Below, one piece after another: positions 1 through 8,272 of a stretch of 64,000 nucleotides of DNA (position 1 is its first letter; the number at the start of each line of letters is the position of its first letter). The position numbers and the translations under genes were made by a program. The notes under the pieces were generated by a model. The model searched no databases and was not told where the DNA came from. It saw only the letters and a list, made by a program, of their open reading frames with translations. The stretch comes from Azospirillum cavernae (lineage in GTDB: Bacteria; Pseudomonadota; Alphaproteobacteria; Azospirillales; Azospirillaceae). The stretch lies in contig NZ_QYUL01000005.1 of the NCBI RefSeq assembly GCF_003590795.1, positions 358,001-422,000 of the forward strand. Reading direction: 5' to 3'.

Positions 1-857
1 TCGCCTGCTTTCTGGCCTTGCGGATAAGCCCGGATGATCTGAACCTTGTCCGCGCCATCTCCAGTCTGGTCGGCGCCGCTTTCCTGCTGGTGATCGCGGT
101 TGAGCTTCTGCTGTTGTATCAAGGACGAGGTGTTGCCCATTACATGTCTGGTGGGTTGATTGTCGTAAATCTTCTAGCGCTTGTGGTGCGCATTTGGGCG
201 AACGCCGCCCAGATCGGCCCATCGGACAACCTCGCCATCAGCGATGCGGTGGAACGTGGGGTGTATGCCGTCATTTTTCTCAGCAACATCATTGGCGCCA
301 TCATTTTCCTGCTGATGGCCAGTGACGAGTTCAACAAAGAGCTGCAAGTCCTGGCCAACACCGATGGTCTGACCGGGGTTCTGACCCGCCGTCGCTTTCT
401 GGAACTGGCCGAGATCGAGTTCCGACGGGCCAAACGCTATGGCCGTCCGTTAAGTTTGCTCATCATCGACATCGACCGTTTCAAGGCGATCAATGATCGG
501 GCTGGGCATCCCTTTGGCGATCGGGTGATTAAGGCGGTGGCCGATTGCTGCGCCACCAATCTCCGGCCCGAGGATTCCATCGGGCGTTTGGGTGGCGAAG
601 AGTTCGCCATTCTGCTGCCCGAAAGCGACCTGGAGGCGGGTGAGCGGATTGCGGAGCGGATACGGGCCAACATTGAACGCAGCGTTGGCGTGTTGGGCGC
701 GGAAAAAGCCTTGGCGGTGACGTGCAGCGTTGGCGGCGTCACGCTTTCCCCCGATCATGACAGCTTCGCCAGCTTGATCGAGCAATCCGACGCCGCGCTG
801 TATGAGGCCAAGGACCGGGGCCGCAACCGGGTGCATTTCGCCAAGGCCGCCGCCTAA
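1..857 (+). CDS. GGDEF diguanylate cyclase, membrane-anchored (5' end outside window)
   Basis: C-terminal part of a diguanylate cyclase, which makes c-di-GMP from two GTP. The frame is open to the left edge, so the TTG at 18 is probably internal and the gene starts upstream. The visible part holds at least two or three hydrophobic segments (about the first 100 residues), then a GGDEF domain. That domain has the D-x-LTG-x-L-x-RR entry motif (TDGLTGVLTRRRF), the metal-binding IDIDRFK, and an active-site loop GGEEF. GGEEF is a functional variant in this family, so the enzyme is predicted to be active. No RxxD inhibitory site is obvious before the loop. The membrane part looks like a small MASE-type sensor, but its ligand cannot be told. 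Confidence 0.93.
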   Translation, partial: ACFLALRISPDDLNLVRAISSLVGAAFLLVIAVELLLLYQGRGVAHYMSGGLIVVNLLALVVRIWANAAQIGPSDNLAISDAVERGVYAVIFLSNIIGAIIFLLMASDEFNKELQVLANTDGLTGVLTRRRFLELAEIEFRRAKRYGRPLSLLIIDIDRFKAINDRAGHPFGDRVIKAVADCCATNLRPEDSIGRLGGEEFAILLPESDLEAGERIAERIRANIERSVGVLGAEKALAVTCSVGGVTLSPDHDSFASLIEQSDAALYEAKDRGRNRVHFAKAAA

Positions 858-973
858 GCGAGTTTTCTTGCCGGATCTCCACCATCGGATCCCGTGACCC
901 TGTGAGAAACGCGGGACGGCGCACAGCCCGGCTTTACGCCCGCAGCGGCTTGCCGCATTATCCGCCGCGCCTG

Positions 974-998
974 CCCGGACGGCGTCGCCGGGTTTTTT
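974..998 (+). terminator. Rho-independent terminator just upstream of rodA
   Basis: Stem CCCGG (974-978) pairs with CCGGG (988-992) and is followed directly by six T. It lies 117 bp after the GGDEF stop and only 14 bp before the rodA ATG. It may end the GGDEF transcript or attenuate rodA. Confidence 0.75.
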
Positions 999-1012
999 GA
1001 CGAACAGAGCAG

Positions 1013-2185
1013 ATGGTCGCGGTCCTTTCCCCTCTCGGGTCCGGCGGGTTGGAGCCTCAACGCTCCCAACTCACCCTCGGAACCAAAGTCCGGCTTATCA
1101 ATTGGGGGCTGGTGCTGCTGGTCGCCATCATCACGGCGGTCGGCGTCGCCCTGTTGTTTTCCGCCGCCGGTGGGCATTGGAAGCCGTGGGCGCAGCCGCA
1201 ATTGGTGCGCGCCATTCCTGGCTTCGTGCTGATGCTGACCATCGCCCTGATCGACGTCCGCCACCTGATGAAGTCGGCCTACATCATCTTCTTTCTGGTG
1301 CTGTGTCTGTTGATCGCGGTGGAACTGATGGGCCGCATCGGCATGGGGGCGCAGCGCTGGATCGATCTGGGTTTTTTCCAGCTTCAGCCGTCGGAATTGA
1401 TGAAACCGGCGCTGACCCTGGCGCTGGCGCGGTATTTTCACGGCATCACGCTGGACCAGATCGGGCGGCCTTTGCTGTTGATTCCGCCGCTTTTGCTGGT
1501 GTTCACGCCGGTGGCCTTCGTGCTGATGCAGCCCAATTTGGGCACGTCCCTGCTGCTCATCATGGGCAGCGGCGCGATGTTCTTCGCCGCCGGTGTGCGC
1601 ATCTGGAAATTCCTGCTGGTCATCGGCGGCGGCCTGGGCGCGATTCCGGTGGCCTGGGAGTTCCTGCATGATTACCAGAAACAGCGGATCTACACCTTCC
1701 TCGATCCCGAAACCGATCCGCTGGGGGCCGGGTACAACATCCTGCAATCGAAAATCGCGCTGGGATCGGGCGGGCTGTTCGGCAAGGGATTCATGTCCGG
1801 CTCGCAAAGCCAACTGATGTTCCTGCCGGAAAAACACACCGACTTCATCTTCGTCGTGTTGGCGGAAGAGTTCGGCATGGCCGGGGCGGTGGCGCTGCTG
1901 GCGCTGTATCTCATCCTGTTGATTTACGGCTGGGTGATCGCGTTGAGCTGCCGCAGCCAATTCGCCCGGCTGGTGGCGGTTGGCATGACGACGCAGTTCT
2001 TCCTGTACGTCATCGTCAACGTGTCGATGGTGATGGGGCTGATTCCGGTCGTCGGCATTCCCCTGCCGCTGGTGTCCTATGGCGGGTCGGCGATGATGAC
2101 GCTGATGATCGGCGTCGGCCTGCTGTTGAGCATGTCGGTCCACCGCGAGGTGCGGATCCCGAAGAGCGGCGTCACCGATTTGTAA
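1013..2185 (+). CDS. rodA: Rod shape-determining protein RodA (SEDS peptidoglycan glycosyltransferase)
   Basis: 390-residue polytopic membrane protein of the FtsW/RodA/SpoVE family, which polymerises lipid II in the elongasome with a class B PBP. Visible family features are the N-terminal NWGLVLL membrane entry, LFSAAGG, the FFQLQPSELMK segment, QPNLGTSLL, the large extracellular loop with DPETDPLGAGYN and GSGGLFGKG, EKHTDFIF, and the C-terminal PLVSYGGSA. Length is usual for RodA. The start is set by comparison with the N-terminus expected of the family; no strong ribosome site is seen. It is not beside mrdA or mreBCD, its usual neighbours, but between a GGDEF gene and a convergent ABC operon. 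A terminator-like hairpin ends 14 bp upstream. Confidence 0.95.
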   Translation: MVAVLSPLGSGGLEPQRSQLTLGTKVRLINWGLVLLVAIITAVGVALLFSAAGGHWKPWAQPQLVRAIPGFVLMLTIALIDVRHLMKSAYIIFFLVLCLLIAVELMGRIGMGAQRWIDLGFFQLQPSELMKPALTLALARYFHGITLDQIGRPLLLIPPLLLVFTPVAFVLMQPNLGTSLLLIMGSGAMFFAAGVRIWKFLLVIGGGLGAIPVAWEFLHDYQKQRIYTFLDPETDPLGAGYNILQSKIALGSGGLFGKGFMSGSQSQLMFLPEKHTDFIFVVLAEEFGMAGAVALLALYLILLIYGWVIALSCRSQFARLVAVGMTTQFFLYVIVNVSMVMGLIPVVGIPLPLVSYGGSAMMTLMIGVGLLLSMSVHREVRIPKSGVTDL

Positions 2186-2198
2186 CGCCGCCGCCCGC

Positions 2199-2927
2199 TC
2201 ACGCCTCTTCGGCGCCGAGGTAGGATTCGATGACGCGGGGGTCGGCGACGATGTCCGCCGGGGAGCCGTCGGCGATCTTTTCGCCATGGTCGAGCACCAC
2301 CACCCGGTCGGACAGCGCCATCACGGCGCGCATCACATGCTCGATCATCAGGATGGTCAGACCTTCGCGCCGGTTCAGGTCGCGCAGAACCTCGACCATG
2401 CGGTCCACCTCGGTCGGTCGCAGCCCCGCCAGCACCTCGTCCAGCAACAGCAGGGTCGGACGGGTGGCGAGCGCGCGCGCCACCTCCAGCCGCTTGCGGT
2501 CGGGCAAGGTCAGGCTGCGGGCCGGGCGCTGGGCCTGATCGGCCAGCTCCAACCGCTCCAACAGGGCGCGGGCCTGCCGCCGGGCCGTCTCGACCGAGCG
2601 TTCGCGGGCCAGCGCGCCGACCACCACATTCTCCTCGACCGTCAAGTGACCGAAGGGTTTGACGATCTGAAAGGTCCGACCAATCCCGGCGGCGCAAACC
2701 CGGTTGGGCTTCAGCCCGGTCAAGCGTTGGCCCTTCAGGGTGACGGTCCCTTCGTCGGGCGGGAACACCCCGGCGATCAGGTTGAAGCTGGTGGTCTTGC
2801 CCGCGCCGTTCGGGCCGATCAGGGCCAGAATGCGCCCTTCCGGCACGGTGAAGGTGACGTTCGACACCGCCTTCAGGCCGCGAAAACGCTTGGACAGATT
2901 GTCGACGGTCAGCAGCGCGTCGCTCAT
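2199..2927 (-). CDS. Branched-chain-type ABC transporter ATP-binding protein (LivG-like)
   Basis: 242-residue cytoplasmic ATPase that powers import through the LivH/LivM-type permeases encoded just upstream. Walker A is GPNGAGKTT, the Q-loop region is GRTFQIVKPF, and Walker B is LLLLDEVLAGL followed by an H-loop (MIEH). The usual signature motif (LSGGQ) reads SLTLPDRKRLE here, as is common in LivG proteins. The ATG overlaps the livM stop by 4 bp (ATGA), so the two are translationally coupled. It converges on rodA with only 13 bp between stops. No LivF partner follows, so the second ATPase must be encoded elsewhere or a LivG homodimer is used. Confidence 0.9.
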   Translation of the reverse strand: MSDALLTVDNLSKRFRGLKAVSNVTFTVPEGRILALIGPNGAGKTTSFNLIAGVFPPDEGTVTLKGQRLTGLKPNRVCAAGIGRTFQIVKPFGHLTVEENVVVGALARERSVETARRQARALLERLELADQAQRPARSLTLPDRKRLEVARALATRPTLLLLDEVLAGLRPTEVDRMVEVLRDLNRREGLTILMIEHVMRAVMALSDRVVVLDHGEKIADGSPADIVADPRVIESYLGAEEA

Positions 2928-3949
2928 CGCTCGTCCCCCTCCCCGCTCGCGCGGACCAGCCCCAAACGGCTGGCCAGCCAGGGCCAGACGCCGTCCGGGC
3001 GGAACACGACGATGACCACCAGCGCGACGCCGTAGAACAGTTGCTTCAGCCCCGGCAACTCCAACCCGCTCACCTCCAGAAGGAAGGTCAGCCCCTCGCC
3101 CAGCGGCGTCAGGATGAAGGCGCCGAGGATCGGGCCGATCAAGGTGCCGATGCCGCCGACGATGGCGGGCAGGATGATTTCGATGGAGCGGCCCATCGAA
3201 AACACCTGTTCGGGGAACAGATTGTTGAAATAGAAGGCCTGGAACACCCCGCCCAGCGCGGTCAAAGCCGAGGACGCGGCGACGGCGGTCATGCGGGCGT
3301 GGAACAGATCGACGCCGACGGCCTCCGCCGCCTCCGCGTCCTCGCGCACCGCCAGCCATTGATAGCCCAGGCGGCTGTGCAGCAGCAGGCGCGAGATCGC
3401 CAACGCCGCCAGAACCAGGGCGAGGATGACGTAATAGAACAGGGTTGGCGAGCCGCGCAGATTCAGCGGGTCGCTCACCCCGGCCTCGACCGGCAGAAAG
3501 AAGCCGCCCGATCCGCCCAGCCATTGGAGGTGGTCGAAACCGACCCGCGCCACCTCGGCGAAGGCGATGGTCAGCAGGGCGAAATGCACGCCCTTGACGC
3601 CGAAGCGGAATCCGAGAAAGCCGATGCCGCAGCCCGCCGCGACGGCGACCAGCATGGCGAGAAGCGCGCCCGCCCAGGGGCCGATGCCGAAATGGATGAA
3701 CAGCGCGGCGCTGGCGTAGGCCCCCAACCCGACATAGAGCGCGTGGCCAAGCGACAGCAGGCCGGAAAAGCCCATCATCACGTTCCACGCCTGCCCGACA
3801 TAGGCGAACCACAGCACCGTGGTCAGCACCGACACCAGATAGCGGTCGGCGACCAGCGGGGCCAGCAGCAGCGCCAGCCCGCTGAGCGCCAGCAGCGCCG
3901 CCCCGCGCCCGGTCACGCCCCAGGTGTTGCGCAATCCCAGGATCGTCAT
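2924..3949 (-). CDS. Branched-chain-type ABC transporter permease (LivM-like)
   Basis: 341-residue inner-membrane permease with about nine hydrophobic segments. It carries the LivM-family GHALYVGLGAY segment after the first helices and the REDAEAAEAVGVD cytoplasmic loop that docks the ATPase. The end GGIGTLIGPILGAF is also typical. The start overlaps the livH stop by 4 bp, and the stop overlaps the livG start by 4 bp. Substrates of such systems include amino acids, amides, urea and aromatic acids. Without the binding protein the substrate cannot be called. Confidence 0.9.
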   Translation of the reverse strand: MTILGLRNTWGVTGRGAALLALSGLALLLAPLVADRYLVSVLTTVLWFAYVGQAWNVMMGFSGLLSLGHALYVGLGAYASAALFIHFGIGPWAGALLAMLVAVAAGCGIGFLGFRFGVKGVHFALLTIAFAEVARVGFDHLQWLGGSGGFFLPVEAGVSDPLNLRGSPTLFYYVILALVLAALAISRLLLHSRLGYQWLAVREDAEAAEAVGVDLFHARMTAVAASSALTALGGVFQAFYFNNLFPEQVFSMGRSIEIILPAIVGGIGTLIGPILGAFILTPLGEGLTFLLEVSGLELPGLKQLFYGVALVVIVVFRPDGVWPWLASRLGLVRASGEGDER

Positions 3950-4815
3950 GACCGTTTCCCCAGCAGCCCTTGCGGGCGCAGCAGCAACACCAAAATCAGC
4001 ACCGCGTAGCTGAACAGGGATTTCAGCGACGGCGTCAGCAGGAAGCCCGCCAGCGTTTCCGACAATCCGATCAGCACCCCGCCCAACAGCGCGCCGGGCA
4101 GGCTGCCCAGTCCGCCGACGATGACGATGATGAAGCTCAGCAGCGTGTATTCCGGGGCCAGTTGCGGGCGGGCGTCCACCAGCAAGGTCATCAACGCCCC
4201 CGCCGCCCCGACCACCGCCGCGCCGATGCCGAAGGTCAGCGCGTACAGCCCGTCGATGTTCAAACCGACGACGCGCGCGCCCAACGGGCTGTCGGCGCAG
4301 GCGCGGATGGCCTTGCCGGTGCGGGTGAAGCGGAAAAAGGCGAACAGCCCCGCCGCGATCACAATCGCCGCCGCCCCGGCGCGCACCCGCACCTCGTCCA
4401 GCAGCAGCGGGCCAAGCTCCAGCGTGTCAAAGCCATAGGGCACGGCGACGTTGCGGGAATCCGGCCCGAACAGCATCAGCATGGCGTTGACCAGAATGGT
4501 GGCGACGCCCAACAGCAGGATGAACTGCATGTGTTCGGGCCGCTCGACGAAGCGGTTGACCACGCCGCGTTGCAGGAGCCAACCGCAAACGAACAGAACG
4601 GCGGCGACGATGGGGGCCGACAGCAGCGGGTCCAACCCGGCGTAGCCCGCCAGCAGCACCGCGCCATACATGCCCGCCACCATCATTTCACCATGGGCGA
4701 AATTGACGACGCGGACCACGCCGAAGATCACCGAAAGCCCCAGCGCCGCCAACCCATAGAGAAGGCCGGTCAGCAGACCCGAGGCGGCGATGTTGAGGTA
4801 ATAGTCGATGGGCAT
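3946..4815 (-). CDS. Branched-chain-type ABC transporter permease (LivH-like)
   Basis: 289-residue membrane permease starting MPIDYYLNIAAS. It has the LivH hallmarks GLLYGLAALGLSVIFGVVRVVNFAHGE in the first helices and the RACADSPLGARVVGLNID coupling loop, and ends with LLLRPQGLLG. The frame stays open upstream to 4980, but the family N-terminus fixes the start at 4815. In most operons a periplasmic binding protein precedes livH. Here an IS3-family element lies 138 bp upstream and no binding-protein gene is left, so the cluster is incomplete. Confidence 0.9.
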   Translation of the reverse strand: MPIDYYLNIAASGLLTGLLYGLAALGLSVIFGVVRVVNFAHGEMMVAGMYGAVLLAGYAGLDPLLSAPIVAAVLFVCGWLLQRGVVNRFVERPEHMQFILLLGVATILVNAMLMLFGPDSRNVAVPYGFDTLELGPLLLDEVRVRAGAAAIVIAAGLFAFFRFTRTGKAIRACADSPLGARVVGLNIDGLYALTFGIGAAVVGAAGALMTLLVDARPQLAPEYTLLSFIIVIVGGLGSLPGALLGGVLIGLSETLAGFLLTPSLKSLFSYAVLILVLLLRPQGLLGKRS

Positions 4816-4965
4816 GCGGAACCGCGCGGACGTCGATGAAGCCGTTGCGGCGTACCAGCCCTGTCGGCGCCAAGCAAGAGAAGATCGCGGCGGCGGCGTG
4901 GGGGCCGCGCGAATGGAACCTATGAAACACGGTGCAACAGGTTTCCGGCCCCTTGGACCGCCCCC

Positions 4966-5007
4966 TGGAATGCCCCCCAATTTTGAGACTCTGCTAAAGT
5001 GTTCCGG
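4966..5007 (+). repeat. Left terminal inverted repeat of the IS3-family element
   Basis: 42-bp repeat beginning TGGAATG and ending GTTCCGG. By eye it matches the complement of the right repeat at 33 of 42 positions. Confidence 0.82.
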
Positions 5008-5027
5008 CTCTCTTTGGGAGAGGACGG

Positions 5028-5456
5028 ATGGGAGAGAAGCGAAGTGTTGAGTTCAAGGTTTCTCTGGTTCGTCGGCTTGAGGCTGGCGAGCGGGTGACGG
5101 ACCTCGAACGAGAAAGTGGTGTGTTCCGTTCGCAAATTTACCGCTGGCGGGCGTCTTTTGCTCGCGATGGGGAGGCTGGGTTGGAGCGCGCTCCCGGTCG
5201 TCAGCGTGGCTATCGGCGGTCAGGGGCGGTTGAGGGAACGGCGCCGGAGGTTCCTGCTCCCGGCGCGCCGTCGGAAGCTGCTTTGGCTCAGCTTGGGCCG
5301 GAGGCGCGCGCCTGGGTGTCGGCGCTTGAGCGGACGGTCGCGCGTCAACAACTGGAATTGGATTTTTTCAGCGAAGCCTTGCAGCGGGTCGAGGAGTCGC
5401 GCCGGTCGATGAACGCGGCTGGCGAGAGGGCGTCTACGCCGCCATCCAGGCGATGA
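5028..5456 (+). CDS. IS3-family transposase OrfA (helix-turn-helix protein)
   Basis: 142-residue DNA-binding protein of the element. The N-terminus (KRSVEFKVSLVRRLEAGE, then SQIYRWRASF) is the IS3-type helix-turn-helix that recognises the terminal repeats. The C-terminal LERTVARQQLELDFFSEAL is the leucine-rich coiled coil typical of OrfA. The stop overlaps the orfB start as ATGA. No slippery A-rich run is seen there, so OrfB is probably made by stop-start coupling and not by the -1 frameshift common in this family. Confidence 0.88.
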   Translation: MGEKRSVEFKVSLVRRLEAGERVTDLERESGVFRSQIYRWRASFARDGEAGLERAPGRQRGYRRSGAVEGTAPEVPAPGAPSEAALAQLGPEARAWVSALERTVARQQLELDFFSEALQRVEESRRSMNAAGERASTPPSRR

Positions 5457-6319
5457 CGCAGCGGCAAGGCAGGCTTTCGGTGGAGCGGATGTGCGGCTTG
5501 GCCCAGGTGAGCCGGGCCGGTTTCTACCGGCATTGGCGGGAGCGCGCTCCGAGGGCGGAGGAGACGGACCTGCGCGACGCGATCCAGCGCTTGGCGTTGG
5601 CGCATCGGCATTACGGTTATCGGCGGATCACGGCGCTGCTGCGCCGTGAGGGGCGGCTGGCGAACCACAAGCGGGTGCTGAGGCTGATGCGGGAGGACAA
5701 TCTGCTGAGCCTGCGGCGGGCGGCGTTCGCGCCGACGACGACGGACAGCCGTCATGACTTTCCGGTTTGGCCCAACCTGGCGCGCCGCCTGGCGTTGAGC
5801 GGGCCGAACCAGCTGTGGGTGGCCGACATCACCTATGTCCGGCTGGGCGGGGAGTTCGCCTATCTGGCGGTGGTGCTGGACGCTTGGTCCCGCCGGGTGA
5901 TCGGTTGGGCGTTGGCCGACCATCTGCGCGCGGAACTGGCGCTGGAGGCGCTGGACGGCGCCTTGGCCGCGCGGGGAACGGGACCGATGGTTCACCACTC
6001 CGATCGTGGCGTCCAGTACGCCTGCCGGGCCTACATCGAGCGTCTGGAGGCCCACGGCGTCCAGCCAAGCATGAGCCGCGTGGGCTGCCCTTACGACAAC
6101 GCCATGGCTGAAAGCTTCATGAAGACGCTCAAGACCGAAGAAGTCGATGGCCGCAGCTACGCCGACATCGCCCAAGCGCGCGCTTGCATCGACCGTTTCA
6201 TCGACGAGGCGTACAATCGACAACGTCTCCACTCGGCCCTCGCTTACAGCCCGCCGGTCGAGTTCGAGGAAAAATCGCCGCCACCAGGGCCGGGCGGCCG
6301 CCCGGCCCTGGTGGCATGA
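5453..6319 (+). CDS. IS3-family transposase OrfB (DDE integrase catalytic subunit)
   Basis: 288-residue catalytic subunit. The N-terminal part contains the HTH_21-like RHYGYRRITALLRREG. The rve-type core has all three acidic residues: the first D in LWVADITYV, the second D in HHSDRGVQY, and E in YDNAMAESFMKTLK, followed by the usual K seven residues on. The C-terminal HSALAYSPPVEFE is also typical. No frameshift or internal stop is seen, so the element looks capable of transposition. The stop lies 5 bp before the right inverted repeat. Confidence 0.93.
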   Translation: MTQRQGRLSVERMCGLAQVSRAGFYRHWRERAPRAEETDLRDAIQRLALAHRHYGYRRITALLRREGRLANHKRVLRLMREDNLLSLRRAAFAPTTTDSRHDFPVWPNLARRLALSGPNQLWVADITYVRLGGEFAYLAVVLDAWSRRVIGWALADHLRAELALEALDGALAARGTGPMVHHSDRGVQYACRAYIERLEAHGVQPSMSRVGCPYDNAMAESFMKTLKTEEVDGRSYADIAQARACIDRFIDEAYNRQRLHSALAYSPPVEFEEKSPPPGPGGRPALVA

Positions 6320-6324
6320 CCATG

Positions 6325-6366
6325 CCGGAACATTTTATCGACGTCTCAAAGATGGGGGGCGGTCCA
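6325..6366 (-). repeat. Right terminal inverted repeat of the IS3-family element
   Basis: 42-bp repeat; its complement begins TGGACCGCCCCCC. CCCCT follows immediately (6367-6371) and matches 4949-4953. Confidence 0.82.
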
Positions 6367-6816
6367 CCCCTGTTCACCTGTTCCATCGGCGCCCCTGTCC
6401 GAGACGCGAGCGAGAGGACGGGCGGGCTGGTGGGGGGACGGCATGGCGACCTCGCGACTATCAGGCAAGAAATCCTATCACGAGTGCGTGGATTGGGCCA
6501 TGGGACGGTGCAACCCAACACGTTACCGGCGAATACCACCATTCCCAAGTCCTCGCGGGCGGCCCCGCCGCTGGGCGGGTTGGGGAACTTTCGGATACCT
6601 ATAAAATGTTGTTTCCGATTTTCACAATCATTCAACTCGCCCTCAGGCGGCTCGCCGACATGCAGGCTTATGAGGCAGGTTATGAGTATCCCATGTCCGG
6701 TTCTTGTCCAACACGGATATTCTACTGTCCGAGACGCAGTGCCGTTGTCGGTTCAAAAAAGTCTTTCAATAATTTGAAATACGGACGGAAGACATTATGT
6801 TAAAGTCAAATTTTAA
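6367..6816. other. Gene-free stretch between the IS and the monooxygenase
   Basis: 450 bp with no convincing coding frame; the open frames here are short and have no family features. It becomes AT-rich towards the monooxygenase. A 13-bp direct repeat, CTGTCCGAGACGC, occurs at 6395-6407 and 6725-6737. No RNA gene is recognised. It may be debris from earlier insertions. Confidence 0.6.
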
Positions 6817-7938
6817 CTACCAAATCCCGGAGATTATTTTAAAAAACCATTTGGCGACACTTGGATATCTTGATGCGCAGCGCCAGTAAGAATTGCGCAA
6901 TGCCCGTAAAATGCGCATGCGCGTTGCCAGTAAACGATAATCAAAATCTGTGAAGAACAACACCTTGGCAGCACGTGAAGCTAAGCGCCTCTCAACAGAG
7001 AAATCATTTTTTAAAAGCGCGTCAGCAAGCTCAATACCATCCCAAATAGCCAAGTTGAGTCCCTGCCCCCCAACTGGAGATTGGACATGCGCCGCATCTC
7101 CGATTAGCCAAATTTTTCCGATACGAGGGCTTAGTACGCGTCTAAGCGATACTCTGAAATCGCGTTTATACAGCAATTTCGCATCCGGGAATTTTTCCTG
7201 TAATTTTCCAGCTACGTCTGGAGCATTGAAAATACCCTGAATGACACCATGAGAGGGTTCCGACAAGAAAAGCCCAACACCGTTATGATTTAGAAAAAGT
7301 TGAGCTTGCACCTGTGATGGCCATTGTGATGTCGTAATTTCTGCAACTGACCATTCTTCAGGGTAATCGCGACCTACAAAAGGAATTTTTAATATACGCC
7401 TCACATCACTGTGCGCACCATCAGCGCCTATTAGCCATTGGGCTTCGCATTTTTCCACCTCAGAGCCTTCGTTCTTGGTCAATGAAGCGCATACACAATT
7501 ATCGTATTGAACGATATCGGTAAGGGTTGTGCCATACTCGACGACAACGCCATAATCTCGAAGCGATTTCTCTAAATGTTGCTCTAGTTTTCCTTGGGGG
7601 TACATGCTGGCTGGTTGTTTTTTATTGATGGCTGGAACAGAAATATTTGCCACCAAATTTTCGTCGTCGAAGAAAACAAAATTACGCATCGGTATCGCGC
7701 CATCAATGACCGATTCATTGATGTTAAAACGCTCAAGCTTTTGCCATACTCCTTGCGCTACCCCAGTAGCCTTTCCAATCAATGCCCTCTGAGATCTCTT
7801 CTCAATGATACGCACTTTGATGCCACTTGCTGCGCATGTGAGCGCGAAGACGAGACCGCTTGCACCAGCACCAACAACGAGAAAATTAGTCGCAGATGCA
7901 TATGACTTTTGAACGCTTATCAGAGGAAAATGTGTCAC
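6817..7938 (-). CDS. FAD-dependent aromatic-ring-type monooxygenase (UbiH/PHBH superfamily)
   Basis: 373-residue flavoprotein. The N-terminal Rossmann motif VVGAGASGL binds the ADP of FAD, with an acidic-strand end at RIIEKRS. The middle LIGADGAHSDVRR is the DG motif, and IGDAAHVQSPVGGQGLN is the GD motif with the flavin-ribityl contact. Such enzymes use NAD(P)H and O2 to hydroxylate aromatic or polyketide-like substrates; the substrate here is unknown. A GTG start at 7938 is preferred because GAGGA lies 9 nt upstream; a TTG at 7947 directly abuts that site. The gene is strikingly AT-rich with AT-ending codons, unlike all neighbours, and sits beside an IS. It was probably acquired horizontally. 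Confidence 0.85.
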   Translation of the reverse strand: MTHFPLISVQKSYASATNFLVVGAGASGLVFALTCAASGIKVRIIEKRSQRALIGKATGVAQGVWQKLERFNINESVIDGAIPMRNFVFFDDENLVANISVPAINKKQPASMYPQGKLEQHLEKSLRDYGVVVEYGTTLTDIVQYDNCVCASLTKNEGSEVEKCEAQWLIGADGAHSDVRRILKIPFVGRDYPEEWSVAEITTSQWPSQVQAQLFLNHNGVGLFLSEPSHGVIQGIFNAPDVAGKLQEKFPDAKLLYKRDFRVSLRRVLSPRIGKIWLIGDAAHVQSPVGGQGLNLAIWDGIELADALLKNDFSVERRLASRAAKVLFFTDFDYRLLATRMRILRALRNSYWRCASRYPSVAKWFFKIISGIW

Positions 7939-8272
7939 GAAACGCAATCCTCATTTGAAGGACCCAGCGGGTTCGCCCTTAAAATCTCACTCAGTTATTG
8001 TGCATATGGTGTTTTTTGGCAAGTAAACCGATCTTAAATATCCCTATCCAGCCAACGGCTGGATTTCTCATGTGCACATTTTGCGGCTTACACCCGTTTC
8101 CCATGCCGGAGCCTATCTGGGAGCCGTACGGCTGTCACGGCGATACACTGCCCCAATCGGACTTTCTGTTCCATTGCTGATATCGCTGACGAAGTCCCAG
8201 CGCGCATGTCCCCTCACCCAACCCTCTCCCCGAGGGGAGAGAGCTTTTTGAGGGGACAGCCCTTCCCGTCTT
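7939..8272. other. Intergenic region between monooxygenase and maeB
   Basis: 334 bp without a supported gene. It holds an 8-bp-stem hairpin at 8046-8064 (ATCCAGCC, 3-nt loop, GGCTGGAT) and a larger nested palindrome at 8207-8258 described separately. A 60-codon frame at 7998-8180 has no ribosome site or family resemblance and is not called. Confidence 0.6.
8207..8258. repeat. Nested inverted repeat downstream of maeB (possible terminator)
   Basis: Outer arms TGTCCCCTCA (8207-8216) and TGAGGGGACA (8249-8258) are perfect complements. An inner stem CTCTCCCC / GGGGAGAG sits at 8224-8241, followed on the + strand by TTTTT. It lies 15 bp past the maeB stop, so it probably ends or stabilises that transcript, though no T-run follows on the minus strand. 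Confidence 0.6.

Larger units (their letters stand above)
4954..6366 (+). mobile_element. IS3-family insertion sequence, apparently complete
   Basis: About 1.41-kb element with two overlapping transposase frames and imperfect terminal inverted repeats. Both ends carry TGGA. With the left end at 4954 the element is flanked by CCCCT at 4949-4953 and 6367-6371, a 5-bp target duplication. With an alternative left end at 4966 the flanks would share only CCCC. The left tip is an imperfect 12-bp tandem duplication (TGGACCGCCCCC then TGGAATGCCCCC); the first unit matches the right tip exactly. It inserted upstream of livH. Confidence 0.88.

Noticed and set aside
854..2287. 477-codon minus-strand frame opposite rodA
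   Set aside because: Low-complexity translation and no motifs; rodA on the plus strand is unambiguous.
2199..4815. Calling the first liv cluster a complete leucine transporter
   Set aside because: Neither a binding protein nor a LivF ATPase is encoded next to it, so substrate and completeness are unsupported.
5440..5460. Programmed -1 frameshift between IS orfA and orfB
   Set aside because: No slippery A-rich heptamer; an ATGA stop-start overlap explains OrfB expression.
6367..6816. tRNA, tmRNA or attachment site at the IS-monooxygenase junction
   Set aside because: No cloverleaf or tRNA 3' end could be folded by eye; only a 13-bp direct repeat is present.
7998..8180. 60-codon small gene between monooxygenase and maeB
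   Set aside because: No ribosome site, no family resemblance, overlaps a hairpin.
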